Shown piece after piece: positions 10,200 to 21,590 of a stretch of DNA of 64,000 bases (its first letter is position 1; each line of letters begins with the position of its first letter). This DNA comes from Eutreptiella sp. 'Long Island Sound 2002' (lineage: Eukaryota; Euglenozoa; Euglenophyceae; Eutreptiales; Eutreptiaceae): contig OZ038393.1 in assembly GCA_964036045.1 (NCBI GenBank), positions 49,468,429 to 49,532,428 on the forward strand. Reading direction: 5' to 3'. Both the position numbers and the translations under genes were made by a program. Below the pieces are notes generated by a model. That model was not told the origin of the DNA. It did not search any database and saw only the letters and a list, made by a program, of their open reading frames with translations.

Positions 10200-11332
10200 G
10201 AGACGGCCGATTTTGCCATTTTGGCAGTGGTGGATCCAGTTTGGACTGTCACCACGCCGAGTGGCATGGAGATCTTTGGGAGCCAAGTACATGGGAGTCT
10301 CCATTTGACTCCCGGTAGATTGCATGTACTACGGCGAATCCGATCTCCGGGCCGGCGTGGAGATATACCATTGGGGATACCTTCAATTTTGGCTCATTTG
10401 GGGTAGCCAAAATGACCCCTATTTGGGACCCCAATTTCACCCCCCCCGCGTTGTCAGTTGGCGGTCCCACGTCTCTGTGCCCATATGGAGTCCGGACCCA
10501 ATTCTAAGTTGTGCACTTAGATATAGGTCCTGGATCGTGCCTTCTACCCTGTGGGTCATTGGCCTTGCCCTGGCCGGGCGAGCCACCCTTGGAAATGACT
10601 CCAATTTTCGTGATTTTGGCATCATGACCCCCCTTGGGGAACCCCTGGTACCCTGATGCCGGAGGCTCAGATGGAACCAGGTTGGGTGAAGGATCCAGGG
10701 AATTCCTACTTGAAGGGCATTGGGTCAGTTGCCTCGTCCCTACCTCTGGCTGGTCCGGACAAGGAGTCAATTTTAGAGTTTTTCAAGCTAACATCAGTTT
10801 GGGCTGGAACAGCCCATTTTCAGCTACCAACTCCTAGAGGATAATGGCGGGGCCTTATCTCTAGCTCAGGGGGGAGTTAGGACCTGCTGTTAAGGGAGCA
10901 TAGGAAGATACCATTGGTTGGCATTGGAGTTCCTGGGGTTCCAGGAACTCGCCTGTGGCTGGGCGATACGACCTCCCCTATGGGCAGGGTTTCAGGGTCC
11001 GAACTGGGCAGCGCATGGGTTGTGTTTGAACCCCCGCCCTTGCCAGCCACTGAGAGGGTCGGACCTGGTTTTGGGATATTAGTTGGGACTGAGTGTCTAT
11101 TGTCCTGTGATGACCCTACCCCAGTCCAGTCTTAACCCCATGTGTACATATCCTGATGTGTTGCTGTACATACTTTTGTTCCCTTGTTTCAGAGTGGCAA
11201 GGATCCTGAAACGCTTTGTCACATGACATGAGCATCAGAATGCCCCAGTGAGCGCAGTGCTTTGCCTGCCTGCTTGCTCGTGCGTGTCCGCAGCGTCCCG
11301 TGGCCAGGCCCCCCCAACGGGAACGCGTCAGT
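10200..11332 (-). mobile_element. Repeat family X, copy (a)
   Basis: Read on the minus strand from 11,332, this starts ACTGACGCGTTCCC and matches copy (c) (56,549-57,690, plus strand) over about 1.1 kb. Copy (b) matches the first 275 bp. There is no coding frame. It adjoins LINE DNA exactly at 11,332/11,333, where the next seven bases ATATCCT are repeated next to copy (c). Family type is uncertain: long terminal inverted repeats of a DNA transposon, or an LTR beginning with TG two bases further in. Confidence 0.7.
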
Positions 11333-12544
11333 ATATCCTCTCGTGATCCTCCTCCACAGCCCTCCTCGCTGTTTGCACCCTCTTCTTTGCCGGTGTCACC
11401 TCCGTTCGCCACTCAGCTTCCTCTTCCTGTGGCCTTGCCTCGACCTCCTCGTGCTGCCGTTTCCTCAGGGTGGCTACCAGTCTTTGCAGCTTGGGCTGTG
11501 CCTGCGATCCCCCCCCCTGCTTGTTAAACTCGCATACCCTCGCTGCGCTCCTCATTGCCTGATGCACGTGGCTCCCCTTTCTCATTTCCACGTGCACCCG
11601 CTGCCCCCACTGCTGCCACCTCTCGTCTCCTTCCTCCGCCCACTTTACCCTTGGCGGCAGGCTGACGCCTTCTTCGTCCGACACCTGCTCATCCTCCTCG
11701 TTGTTGCCTGGCTCCCCCGCCTTCACGTCCACTGTCAGCATCATGGGGCAATGCCCCTTCCGGTCCTGCATTTCTTCTGGCCCCACCATGTACCCCGCCG
11801 TCACCCCCTTGACCCACCTGGGGTCCGTGTACACCGAGTCTATCCGCGACGGTGTGCTTCCTTCAGGTGCCAGCTAGTGTGAGGGGCCTGGCGCCCCACT
11901 GTACGACACATCCTGCAGCCTCATTTCCTCCACAAAAATCCGCACTTCGCGGTCCACCTCCGTCTCCGCGCCTCTCCTCTGGGGATCGTAGTTGAAGTCC
12001 CCAACCACGATGACTGGCCCCCTCTCTAGCGCCCTGATGTACTCCATCCTCAGCTGCGCCACATACTCCTTGACCCTCTTCCCATGTGGGACATGGCAGT
12101 TGATGATGACCATCTGTCCATGCTCCGTCGCCACATCATACACCACCCTTGGTCCCTTCCTTCCCACCTTCTTGCCCTGTACAACGCTGAGTCCTCTGCG
12201 CGCCAACAGCGGCACCGCCTGTGCCCACTCCCGCTGGTACTCTCTCCCCTCTTGGTCGTACATCTGCGCGCACACTACGTTGTCCTTCCCCTTCAACCTT
12301 ATCTTCCTGACGCCACTACGTCGGGGTCCGCCTCATACAGCTTCATCTGCTGCCACGCTGCCTTGTCTGCCCGATACAGTGCCGCGGGGTCATGAAAGGT
12401 GTACAACTTCACGCGTTGCCACCTGCCCTCCCCATCCACGCGCAGTGCCCCGCTGTCTGCCGGGCCTTTTCCTTCCCCTTTGCTCCTTCCTCCCTGCCTT
12501 CGTCCGGTGTTTTTGTTCGTCTTCCCGGCCGCCCTCCGCTGCAT
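11328..12544 (-). pseudogene. LINE: AP-endonuclease-like domain
   Basis: Two minus-strand frames overlap around 12,296. The second carries the endonuclease/exonuclease/phosphatase signature: VIINCHVPHG, VIVVGDFNYDP, then after a TAG at 11,874 in the same frame SRIDSVYTDP and GHCPMMLTVDV. These correspond to the family's GDFN box, the SRID box and the (S)DH box. Where functional members have a Gln-Glu pair early in the domain, this copy reads VVCAQMYDQEG, so the metal-binding Glu appears replaced by Met. A charged linker follows to about 11,333. It would nick target DNA for LINE insertion. RT should come next but is missing. Confidence 0.7.
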
Positions 12545-15500
12545 TCATTGTCACTTTCGCTTCTTGTTTTACCTCCCCGTCGACACCTCTTCTCCTTCCA
12601 ATTCTCTCGCCTCCTGCTCCGGAACCAGCTGCCAATGTATTTCCATCTCTCTACCTTGCGGGCATACCTGCAATCTTTCCACGGGGTACGGCAGTCTCTC
12701 CTCACCCCCCTCCCTCTGATCCTCCCATTGCACGATGGCCGCCCTCGTCACATGTCCCGTGCGATCTTGTTGTTCGATCATCTCTTCCACCGTTCCCACA
12801 TACCTCCTCCACTTCCCGCTCACCTTGTGCGGATCATACACTGTCACCCCTTCCCGCACCGCCCCCTGCTCTTCACAGCCCTTTTGTTCCTCCCCGTACC
12901 TGACACCCCTCGTCCGCTTCCTTCTTGGCCTCCCTTCCTCTTCCCCCTCCTGCTGCCGCTCTGCTTGCAGTTCCTGCTCGTCCGCCTCTCTCCTCCGCTT
13001 GCCGTCTTCCCTCTCACTACCCTCTCTCTTCCCCTCCCCACTGTTCCTCTCTTCGACCCTGTCCTCAGCAGCATTATTCTGCCCTCCTCCCTCCGCCTCT
13101 CCTTCTTCCACCCCATCTTCTCCCTCCTCTCGTTCTTCCCGCCCGCTTGCTGCCAGCCCCGGCTCCCGGCCTTCCTCTTCCCGCGCTTGGTCTTGCTCTC
13201 TTTCGTCTTGCTCCCCCCCACTATCCCCGTCCCCCACTATGAACCTCATTTGTCCTCCTCTCCCCCTCCGCATCCCCCTCCACCTACTTGGCCTCCCCCC
13301 CCTCCGGGTCGTCTTCCACCTCCTGGCATTGCTTCCTGGTGCCCTCCGTGAGCCTTCTCGCTCTCTCCGATGCCCCCTTCCTGTGCTCTTCCTCCGTGCC
13401 GGGTGTCACTATCCACCTCAGCTGCTCCCCTCACTTGTGGCTGGCCACCCACTCCAATGCAAACCGGATCTGTTCCCTGATGTCTTCCACTTCTTCTGCC
13501 TCCGCACACCTATCCATTTGCGACTCCAACACCCGCAGGACGGCCTTCTCGCGTACCTCCCCCGTTCTTTCAACGCGCACCTCCTCCACCTCCCTGACCC
13601 ACCGCATGAGTGGGTGCTCCACCCTTTTCAATGGTGCCGCCGTATATACCACCGCTTGGCACCTATCCCCCCTGCGTTCCACGACCCACCACGTGTGTCC
13701 GTCCTGCACCAGGTCTGTGACCCCTTGGTCTGCAGCCCCTGTGGCACACGCCTGTGGGGACACTACTTGTATTGTGTGTCCTTTGGCCCTCCTCCCCGCC
13801 GCCCCGTCATAGTCAACCATGGCCATAACCCTGCGCATCCGGTCCTTTTCCGTGTCTGCGTTTCATTCTCCTGCCATGCCCCTGCTGCGACGCACTGTCT
13901 CCCCAACGTACAGTGCCATGGCCAACACCTGGCTCTTGGGCCCCCACACCTCCACCGTTCTGCTCGTGCTACCCACACACGACGCTACCTGCGCATTCCG
14001 CTGCATCTGCATCCACCGCACCGCCTGCTTTGGCTCCACCTTCCTCGCGGTGAGCACCTGCGCCTTTGCTTGCCTCTCCCCCGCCTCCTCATCCTCCCCC
14101 ACTGTTCCGCTCCGACCATCTGCATATCCCACTGACATGTGCTAGACTTGGTGGAAGTACGCCAGCGGCGCCCCTTCATCTTCCCCCATCTGCAGCCACA
14201 GGGGCCTTGTCTCCACGGCTGCCGCACTCTGATCCCATGGTATCCTCCCTTGGGCTCCTGCGGCCCGTCCAGCCTGCACAGGCAGCTGGCCAGCATGCGT
14301 TCTGGCCTGCACTTGTCCTCCACCGCCTCCGCACTGGCCCTAAGGTGGTACCCGGCCTTGCTCACCGCCTGCCGTACCTCTTCACCCCTACATCCTTTGA
14401 TGCGTTCTTCCAGCCCTGGCTGCGCCCCCCCATTTTCTATCAAGACATTCTGCCATGCCGACGCCTTCCCCCTCAGCCTCTGTGCCCATTTCCGCAGCAT
14501 GTCCTTTCTGTCCCTGCCGTCCCCCAGCATGTCCAGGCCCTCCGCCGCTGCCTCCTTCTGGTGCTTCTCCTTTTCTTTCTCTGCTCTGTCCAGCTCCGCA
14601 GCGTCCGTCTTATCCGCCTTTCACCTCTTCACCTTCCCCTCGGGATGCAGCGGCTCCCTCCACGTGGGCCCCGCCATCCACAGGATTTCCGGCTTTCCCT
14701 CCTAGTGTCCCATGGTGTACACCTGTACCGCCTGTCCCTCCCGGCCGAGTCCAATCCGGACCTCCATACCCGCCGCCGCTGCTGTAGTGACCACCACGTT
14801 AGGCACCAGCACAACGTACTGGTATCTTGCCCCTTGCCCCTGGCCTACCTTGACTTGCACCGTCCCCCCCTTCCCACCCTGTCATCTGGGAGAATGATGT
14901 AAACTGCCTGTCCCCTTCACTGTGCCGCCGCTGGTCCCTTCGTCGCCACGGGGAATATTGCCTTTGTGTCCTCCCGCGTCATCCATTCTCCCCTGCGGTA
15001 CCTCGGACATCGAATGGCACCCACTGCCCGCTTCTCGGGCTCCACTCCTCCCATCTCCCGCACCCATTCTTCCGCCACTCTGGCGAGGGCCGATATCTCA
15101 GCGCCTTGCCTCTCACACTCCGGCAGTGACGCTATACTCTCCATGCCGCCTTCCCCCGGGAACGCGTAATGTCACTTGCCCCCCGTATGCGGGTGCACAT
15201 GGTACGTGCGGTAGGCCATGCATGCCGCCCCATCGCCCAGCACCATTTTGATGGCCTCCGCCGCCTTCAGTGTCATCTCCTCACTGAACATATACACCAA
15301 CTCCTGGCCCCTGTGTCCCTGTGTTGTGGGCGCTGGAGCCAACGCCGCCCTAGTGAACTGTGCGCGCACTCCACTCGCATACTGTCCTCCTCCTGGCAGC
15401 TCCCCTCCCCACTCTTTCCTGACCCGGACCCCCTCCCCCTTGTCTGCTTGCCACGTCATATGTTAGCCCGTCCAGTGGTGTCCCCCCGCCGCCACCCTGT

Positions 15501-16034
15501 ACCTTCCCCTCCATCGCGCCTCCAGCCACACCGCTCCGTCCGTTCGCATCCGGACCGCTCTCTCCGCCCCCGAACCGGTCCCCACATCCTCCCTGTGCTG
15601 TAGCTGCAACACCGCCTCTCCCCCCCCTGTGACCCACACATCCATCCCCCCTGCCTACCTCTTTCGCCACTCACCTTTCCCCGTACCCCCTGGCACCTCC
15701 ACATACTCCATCTCCTGCACTTGCACTCCTAGTACACCTTCCCATCCTGCTGGTAGCTTCCTGTCTCGCGCTGTACCCGCCCCCACTCCCCTCCTCTTTT
15801 TCCCGGGACCCTCTTGTCCCTGGTACCAGCACCTCTCACTCCTTCCCTGGATCTGTATTTGATGCACATCCTGCCACACTTGCTTTTCCGTCCGCCCTCT
15901 TTCCCCCCCCAGTTCTCCGGACCGTCTTCTGCCAACTCCTCCTCCATTGCCATTTCCGCCTCGCCTGTCGACTCTGCCCCGTCCTTGTCTTCTGCCTCCC
16001 CCACTGCCTCTGCTTCCTCTTCTTCCGGGGGCCA
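12545..16034 (-). pseudogene. LINE: central degraded coding region
   Basis: This 3.5 kb minus-strand stretch is C/T-rich on the plus strand, and open frames switch every few hundred bases. The better pieces are 12,569-13,273 (acidic and very Glu/Arg-rich, then VYDPHKVSGKWRRYVGTVEE and a following LPYPVERLQV, which resembles a small beta-barrel reader), 13,431-13,838 (helical, charged), 14,917-15,144 (RGEWMTREDTKAIFPVAT) and 15,172-15,459. I recognise no domain with confidence. The likely reading is a single LINE ORF1/ORF2 linker region broken by many indels. A true intron-bearing gene is not excluded but nothing supports it. Confidence 0.45.
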
Positions 16035-16960
16035 CACGCAGCTCGTAGTGTCCCCCTCCTCTTCTGCTCCACAGTAGCGCCGCCGCCCTTCGCTTTCCTT
16101 CACCCAGCCTCTGCCATCTTCCGATATACCCCCCGGGGTCCCCACTCCTGGTACATTGCTACTCTGCATCCCTTGCTCTGCGCCCAGCTGCCAATTTCAG
16201 ATGCTCCTCCCCATATCTCCCCCCTGCGCACCTTGTCCAGGTACTGATCCGACGTCCGCACTCCTGCATCTCTCATGACCCTCCGCGCCCAGCCCGACTC
16301 TGGGGGCCGCGCCATCTCCCCTTCTGTGAGTGCCCTGCGCACCTGTTCTGCCGCTGCTTGCCCACCTGCTCCGTCCACCGCGCTGAGTGCCCAATATAGG
16401 CACTTGCCGTCTCCTGGTATGACCTGTCGCCTCGCCCTTTCCGGCATTTCCTCAGGCCATTCCTGTCCTTCTTGTGCACTGTCCAGCACCCTTTGCACCG
16501 CTGCCGCTGTTTCTGCTGTGTCACTCCTTCGACCCCTGACACCCCACAGGACCGCATAAGTTCTTCGCTTGGTCCACAGGATTCCCACATCCAGCGGGGT
16601 TCCTTCCCCATACATCAATTTTCTGTACCCGTCTCCGCTTTTTGTCTCCCTGTAAACCCCCACTTTGTATCCCCCCTCGGCTGCCCATGCTTCCACCTCC
16701 GTTGGCCCTCCCATCCTTCTCCCCTGTCTAGTTCGCTTTATGTACTTCTGCCACGATACTTCCTCCCTTGGTAGGCACTCCTCCATTTCTCCCATATTGT
16801 GTCCCCTCCCCACCCTGGTGGACACTCCTTACCTTATCCGCTGTACCTCTTCCTCACTGTTCGGCCTGCACTCCAGCGCACACGACACTTCCCACAACGT
16901 GTTGACATCCTTTCCGTACATGTGCTCTATGAGCACCCCTTCCCCTGTCTTTTCTCGCGC
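16035..16960 (-). pseudogene. LINE: OTU-like units 2 and 3 (unit 3 with Cys and His boxes)
   Basis: OTU-family cysteine proteases cut ubiquitin chains using a D-G-x-C box and a C-terminal His box. Unit 3 has IPGDGKCLYWAL (box at 16,391-16,414) and, after a helix and strand region, a LLW strand and HYEL at 16,039-16,050. A one-base insertion near 16,105 moves HYEL into the next frame. Unit 2 lies just upstream (16,550-16,950): WQKYIKRTRQGRRMGGPTEV, GYKVGVYRET and ILWTKRRTY match the C-terminal half of unit 3. Its Cys-box position reads YGKDVNTLWEV, with no D-G-x-C, and is separated by a TAA. Related to the unit at 17,121-17,600. Confidence 0.7.
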
Positions 16961-17120
16961 CCCCTCCAATGCCTCCTCCCGCCTCTTCCATGCTTATGCC
17001 GCCTTGAGTTGCTGCTCCACTTCGTTCCCCTCTGTACTCCCCACACTCCCCGCTCAACCCGTTGACGGCTGACTCTCGCCCGACGCCACACTGTGTCCTC
17101 TTTTGCTTCCCACGCCCACC

Positions 17121-17600
17121 CTAACCTGTGCCCCCCCTGCCCGAGCCTTCTCTTTCCGCCTCTCTTGCTGTACTTCCTTTCTGCGGCTCGTCGTGCTCCC
17201 ACACCACCTCGTACACCCTCTTCTTTCTCCACAAGATTCCTGCTTGCACTCCCTTCTCCCCTCCATACTCCTGTATCTTCCTGTAGCCCTCTCCATCCTT
17301 CGTCTCCCTGTACACTTTCACTCTGTATCCACTCTTCACCACCCACTCCCCAACCTCCGGCGGTCCTCCCATCCTTCTCCCTTGTACCAACTTCCGTACG
17401 TACTCCTGCCATACATTTTCCTCTGCGGCAGGGGCTCCTGCATCTCCCCTGCCTGCAACATCTCCTCGACTGCAGTGACTACCCTTTCTCGCGTTTCCTT
17501 CGCCTACGCACTTGTGCCTTGGCCTCCTTTGATAACACTCGTCGCTCTCCACAAGGAGTCCATTCCGTTGCTCTCCATACTCTGTGTCACCACTCCCGCA
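17121..17600 (-). pseudogene. LINE: OTU-like unit 1 (degenerate Cys box)
   Basis: The minus strand encodes NGMDSLWRATSVIKGG at about 17,535-17,580, aligning to the Cys box of unit 3 but lacking the Asp and Cys. A TAG follows. Then come VWQEYVRKLVQGRRMGGPPE, GYRVKVYRET and ILWRKKRVYEVVW, again matching the C-terminal OTU half. The same unit occurs at 28,528-28,900 and, truncated, at 21,920-22,095, where the TAG is conserved. By comparison with unit 3 it should have no protease activity. It could bind ubiquitin or act as a structural domain. The relation to OTU is my inference from alignment by eye. Confidence 0.6.
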
Positions 17601-17775
17601 TGGATTCGGTCTTGGTCTCCTTCGAGCGCCCTTTCACTCCCGGTTCATGCGCAAGCCGTTCTTCTCTTTTGTGTCTCACTCCCTGCGCTCTCCACTGACT
17701 CCCTGCTCCTCTTGCTGGTCTCTCCTTCGGTCACGTACATTTTGTTTCCCCTGTTTCCCCTCCTCCACTGCTCCA

Positions 17776-18639
17776 TTGCTGAATATGCATTGAGTTCCAG
17801 ACCAGGGCATGTATGTATATCTGTGACTGCATTGCAGTGTTGTTTTCATTTTCTCTTTCTTTGCCCCCACACGTGACATTATCCAATTGCCTAAAAGAAG
17901 AAGGATTGCCATCTCCCCTGGCCTGCTCAAGCAGTTGCTGGACATTGTCCAAAAGTTGAGCAAGGCGCATGGGAAAGCTTTACCATATGGAGCACATTGC
18001 CTCGGTGTCCTGTGACCCAACGTCAATTCCCAAATTGAAGATGCTCCGCCTATTCTTGGGATTTGGCCTGCTGGTAATCAAGTTGTCCTCCTACGGAGTG
18101 AGCCGGTTGTATTCCACGTCAAGGAAATGGGCCCAGTTCCGTCAGTTTGTTTAATACCTCTTGGTGTGCCGAACAAATCCATCATGCTGCACAGTACATC
18201 GGTTGTAAAGGAGGCAACCGATTGGGAGATGCAATCGTCTGATGGGAGAGGGGAACAAGGGAACAAGACCGGACAGGGTAACGAAGAGGAGTGCAATGCA
18301 CGAGAACAAAGAGAAAGCAGGAAAGAAAGAAATGTACGTGTGTGCCTGCCCCAAAACATAGCAACATGCGCGCGTAGAAACTAGGAGCTTGAGTGCGTCC
18401 CTTAGCAAAGCCACCACAAAGGGAGGAAAAGGGAGCCCAGGGAAGAGGGACACGGGACAGAGGGGAACAGCGGCGGAGGGGAGGGAAGAGAGAAAGGGGG
18501 GAGGGGGAGAGGAGAGGGCAGGAGGGAACGCAAAGCGGAGCGGGGAAGAGCCGGGAAAGAGCAGCGACGAAGGGCGCGCGAAAAAAAAAACTGTGGCGCC
18601 ACACACACAAACGCCGAAGACAGCAAAGAGAGGACGATA
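17776..18639. other. No gene seen; LINE 5' flank and purine-rich DNA
   Basis: About 860 bp between the LINE 5' end and the minisatellite. From about 18,220 the plus strand becomes purine-rich (GAGAGGGGAACAAGGG and similar). No supported coding frame. Confidence 0.45.
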
Positions 18640-21240
18640 ATATGACGCCCCGGATTGGAGCGTCTGGGGCGGATTGGAGCACGGCCCTAGCCCCGGAACT
18701 GGATCGTCCGGGGGTGAACCCGCTGCCACGGACTGGAGCGTCCGAGGCAACGGGACCCCCAGGACTGGAACATCTGGGGAGAAGCTGCAAGCGGACAAAG
18801 GCATATGGAACCCGGACTGGAACATCCGGGGATGCAGCGCACCCCGACTGGAACATCCGGGGGGCGGAGGCCGTGGACTGGAACGTCCGGGGACGAATCG
18901 GCCTTGGATTTGAACGTCCGGGGCAACAAAAGGAGAAGGAGACGGCGACAGAGAGAAAAGGAGAGGAGAACATGAACAAGAGCAAGGAACAGATGAGGAA
19001 CAACACAAAGAACAGGAGACGCGAAGCGGGAGGAGAAAGAGAACAAGGAGAAGCGGCCAAACACATGGAACCCGGATGGGAACAACCGGGGAAGCAGCGC
19101 ACCCGGACTGGATCATCCGGGGTGGGGCGGCCCTGCATGGGAGCCCCGGGGCTCCAAGAGGAAGAGGCAGTGGCGGCGGCAAGAAACGGCAGTGCATGAA
19201 CAAGAGCCAGGAACGGTGGAGAGAGAGGACAAGAAGAACAAGAGGCAGGAAGAGGGAGGAGAAGGAGAGGCGGACAAGCACATAGAGCCCGGACTGGAAC
19301 ATCCGGGGGGCGGAGGCCCTTGACTGGAGCGTCCGGGGAAGAAGCGGCCCGGGATTGGAACGTCCGGGGCTACAGAAGGAGGAGGACACGGCGGCGGAGA
19401 GAAGCGGCGAGGAGCACATGAACAAGAGCAAGGACCAGATGAGGAAGGACACGACGAACGAGAGTCGGGGAGCGGGAGGAGAAGGACCAGAAGGAAAAGC
19501 GGCCAGACACGTGATACACGGACGGGAACAACCGGGGAAGCAGCGCACCCGGACTGGAACATCCGGGGGCGAGGCGGCCTTGGATTGGAGCGTCCAGGGC
19601 TCCAGGAGGAACAAGAAACGGCGGCAGCAAGAAACGGCAAGGAGAGCAAGAACAAGAGCCAGGAACGGGGGAGAAAGAGAACAAGAAGAACAAGAGGTGG
19701 GAGGAGGGAGGAAAAAGAGAAGAAGGAGAGGCGGACAAGCACATGGAACCCGGACTGGAACATCAGGGGAAGCAACGCGCCCGGACTGGAGCATCCGGGG
19801 GGCGAAGGCCCACGACTGGAACGTCCGGGGAAGAAGCGGCCCGGGATTGGAACGTCCGGGGCAGCCGAAGGAGGAGGAAAAGGCGATGGAGAGAAGTGGC
19901 GAGGAGACCCTCAATGAGGGCAAGCAGCAGATGAGGAAAGACGCGAAGAACAAGAGCCGGGAAGCGGGATGAGAAGAAGATGAAGGAGAGGCGACCAAAC
20001 ACACGGAACCCGGACGGGAACAAAAGGGGACGGGACGCACCCGGACAGGAACATCCGGGGTCGAGGCAGCCCTGAATTGGAGAGTCCGGGGCTCTGTGAA
20101 GAGGAGGCAGCGGCCGTAAGAACGGGCAAGGAGAGCATGAGCAAGAGCCAGGAACAGTGGAGAGAGAGGACAACCAGAACAAGAGGCGGGATGAGGGAGA
20201 AGAAGGAGAAGAAGGAGAGGCGGATGAGCACATGGAACCCAGACTGAAACATCCGGGGAAGAAATGCACACCGACTGGGACAACCGGATGATGGAGGCCC
20301 TGGACTAGAACGTCTGGGGTAGATGCGGATTGGAGCGGCCGGGGCTGCGTACGGAGGAGGGAGCGGCGGCGGCAGGAAGAGGCAAGAGCAAGGAGTGGTG
20401 GAGAGGGAAGACAAGGAGGAAGGACAAGAGCCAGGAGGAAGGAGGGGAAGGAGAGGAAGAAAGAGCGGACAAACGCAGGCTGGAACTCGGACTAGAACGC
20501 CCGGGGAAGCAACGCACCCGAGGGACAGAGGCCATGGACTCGAGCGTCCGCGGCCGGGGCTGCAAGAGGGGGATGACGCGGCGCTGGCAAGAAAAGGCAA
20601 GGAGAACACGCGCAAGAGCAAGGAAGGTGGGAAGAGAGGACAGGAAGAAAAAGAGTCGGGAGGAGGGAGGAGAAGGAGACGCAGGAGTAACGGGCAAGCG
20701 CATGAAACCCGGACTGGAACATCCGGGGAAGATGGGCGCATGGACAAGAACAACAGAGTGGTGGAGGCCCTGGACTAGAGCGTCCGGGTTGGGAGCAGCC
20801 CTGGATTGGAGCTTCGGGGGCTGCATAAGGAGAAAGAAGCAGCGGCGGCGAGGAGCACGTGCACAGGAGCAAGGAACGGTGGAGAGGTAGATAATGAAGA
20901 ACAAGAGTCGGGAAGCGGGAGGAGGAGGAGAGGACGGAGAAGTAGACAATCACATGGGAATCGGACCGGAGCATCTGGGGCACGGGAGAGGAGTGAGGTA
21001 AGAGACAAGGGGACGCAAATGAGCGCAAAGAGGACATGACGGCGGAGGCGGGAAGAAAAAGCAGGAGGGCAGTCAAGGAGAACATGCACAAGAACAAGCA
21101 AGGATGAGGGAGGAGGATAGGACGAACGCACGGAGCCTGGACTGGAGTATCCGGGAAGCGACACACCCAGAGTGGAAGGTCCAGGGCGGAAGCACGGGCC
21201 TGGAACGCCAGGAGAAGGTATGGAGTGTACGGGGCAGCAT
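18640..21240. repeat. Degenerate minisatellite, about 11 units of 215-260 bp
   Basis: A core like CCGGACTGGAACATCCGGGG recurs dozens of times. Longer blocks (purine-rich stretch, then ACATGGAACCCGG, then two to four cores) repeat near 18,805, 19,065, 19,280, 19,505, 19,740, 19,998, 20,228, 20,470, 20,700 and 20,950. The core is an imperfect palindrome (CCGGA ... TCCGG). Long minus-strand frames here (up to 710 codons) are Pro/Ser/Leu-rich translations of the repeat, not genes. Confidence 0.85.
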
Positions 21241-21590
21241 CCAGGGGAGGAGGCGGAGGCAAGAAGACAAGGCAACCACAGAGACCGGGATGGGCTTGCG
21301 GCAGAGGGAAGGGATGGAGGGAGGGGGGGAGGGGGGAGGGGTAGCGCCAAGACGCAGAGGGGGAGACTCAGGGAACAGAACAAAGAGGGGGCGAAAAAGA
21401 AGAAAGAAGAAAGGCGGAGCAGTGGGGAAAGGAGTCAGCTGAGGAGTACCCCAGCGGCTAGACGCCCTGTTACGCGAGCCGTAGTCATGGGTTTGCTTCT
21501 CACTAGCAGTGCTCGAAGGGCATACTTGAGGACAAGCATCGTACCGGGGTTGGGGCGGTGGAACTCCCGCAACAGGTCCTAGAGGGGCCA
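21241..21590. other. G/A-rich spacer, no gene seen
   Basis: Purine-rich DNA with G runs leading from the minisatellite into the LINE fragment. No feature supported. Confidence 0.45.

Larger units (their letters stand above)
11333..17775 (-). mobile_element. 5' part of a LINE with tandem OTU-like domains and an AP endonuclease
   Basis: The minus strand encodes, in order, three OTU-like units (17,600-16,035), a long degraded charged region (16,000-12,570) and an AP-endonuclease-like domain (12,544-11,600). It then stops at repeat X without any RT. Related copies lie on the plus strand at 21,591-22,098 and 28,209-29,815. The order (protease-like ORF1, then endonuclease) fits a non-LTR element. 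Many frameshifts show it is not functional as it stands. Confidence 0.75.

Noticed and set aside
11130-11332. X as a plain solo LTR with TG...CA ends
   Set aside because: The left end could be read as TGACGCG, but the symmetrical 7 bp duplication fits ends at ACTGACGCG; I kept the family type open.
12735-14135. 466-codon plus-strand frame, Pro/Ser/Cys/His-rich
   Set aside because: It lies antisense to the LINE coding region in C/T-rich DNA and lacks any motif.
18151-20283. 710-codon minus-strand frame with Pro/Ser/Leu and apparent membrane segments
   Set aside because: It is the translation of the C/T-rich strand of the minisatellite; hydrophobic stretches come from CTC/CTT/TCC codons, and the repeat explains the whole pattern.
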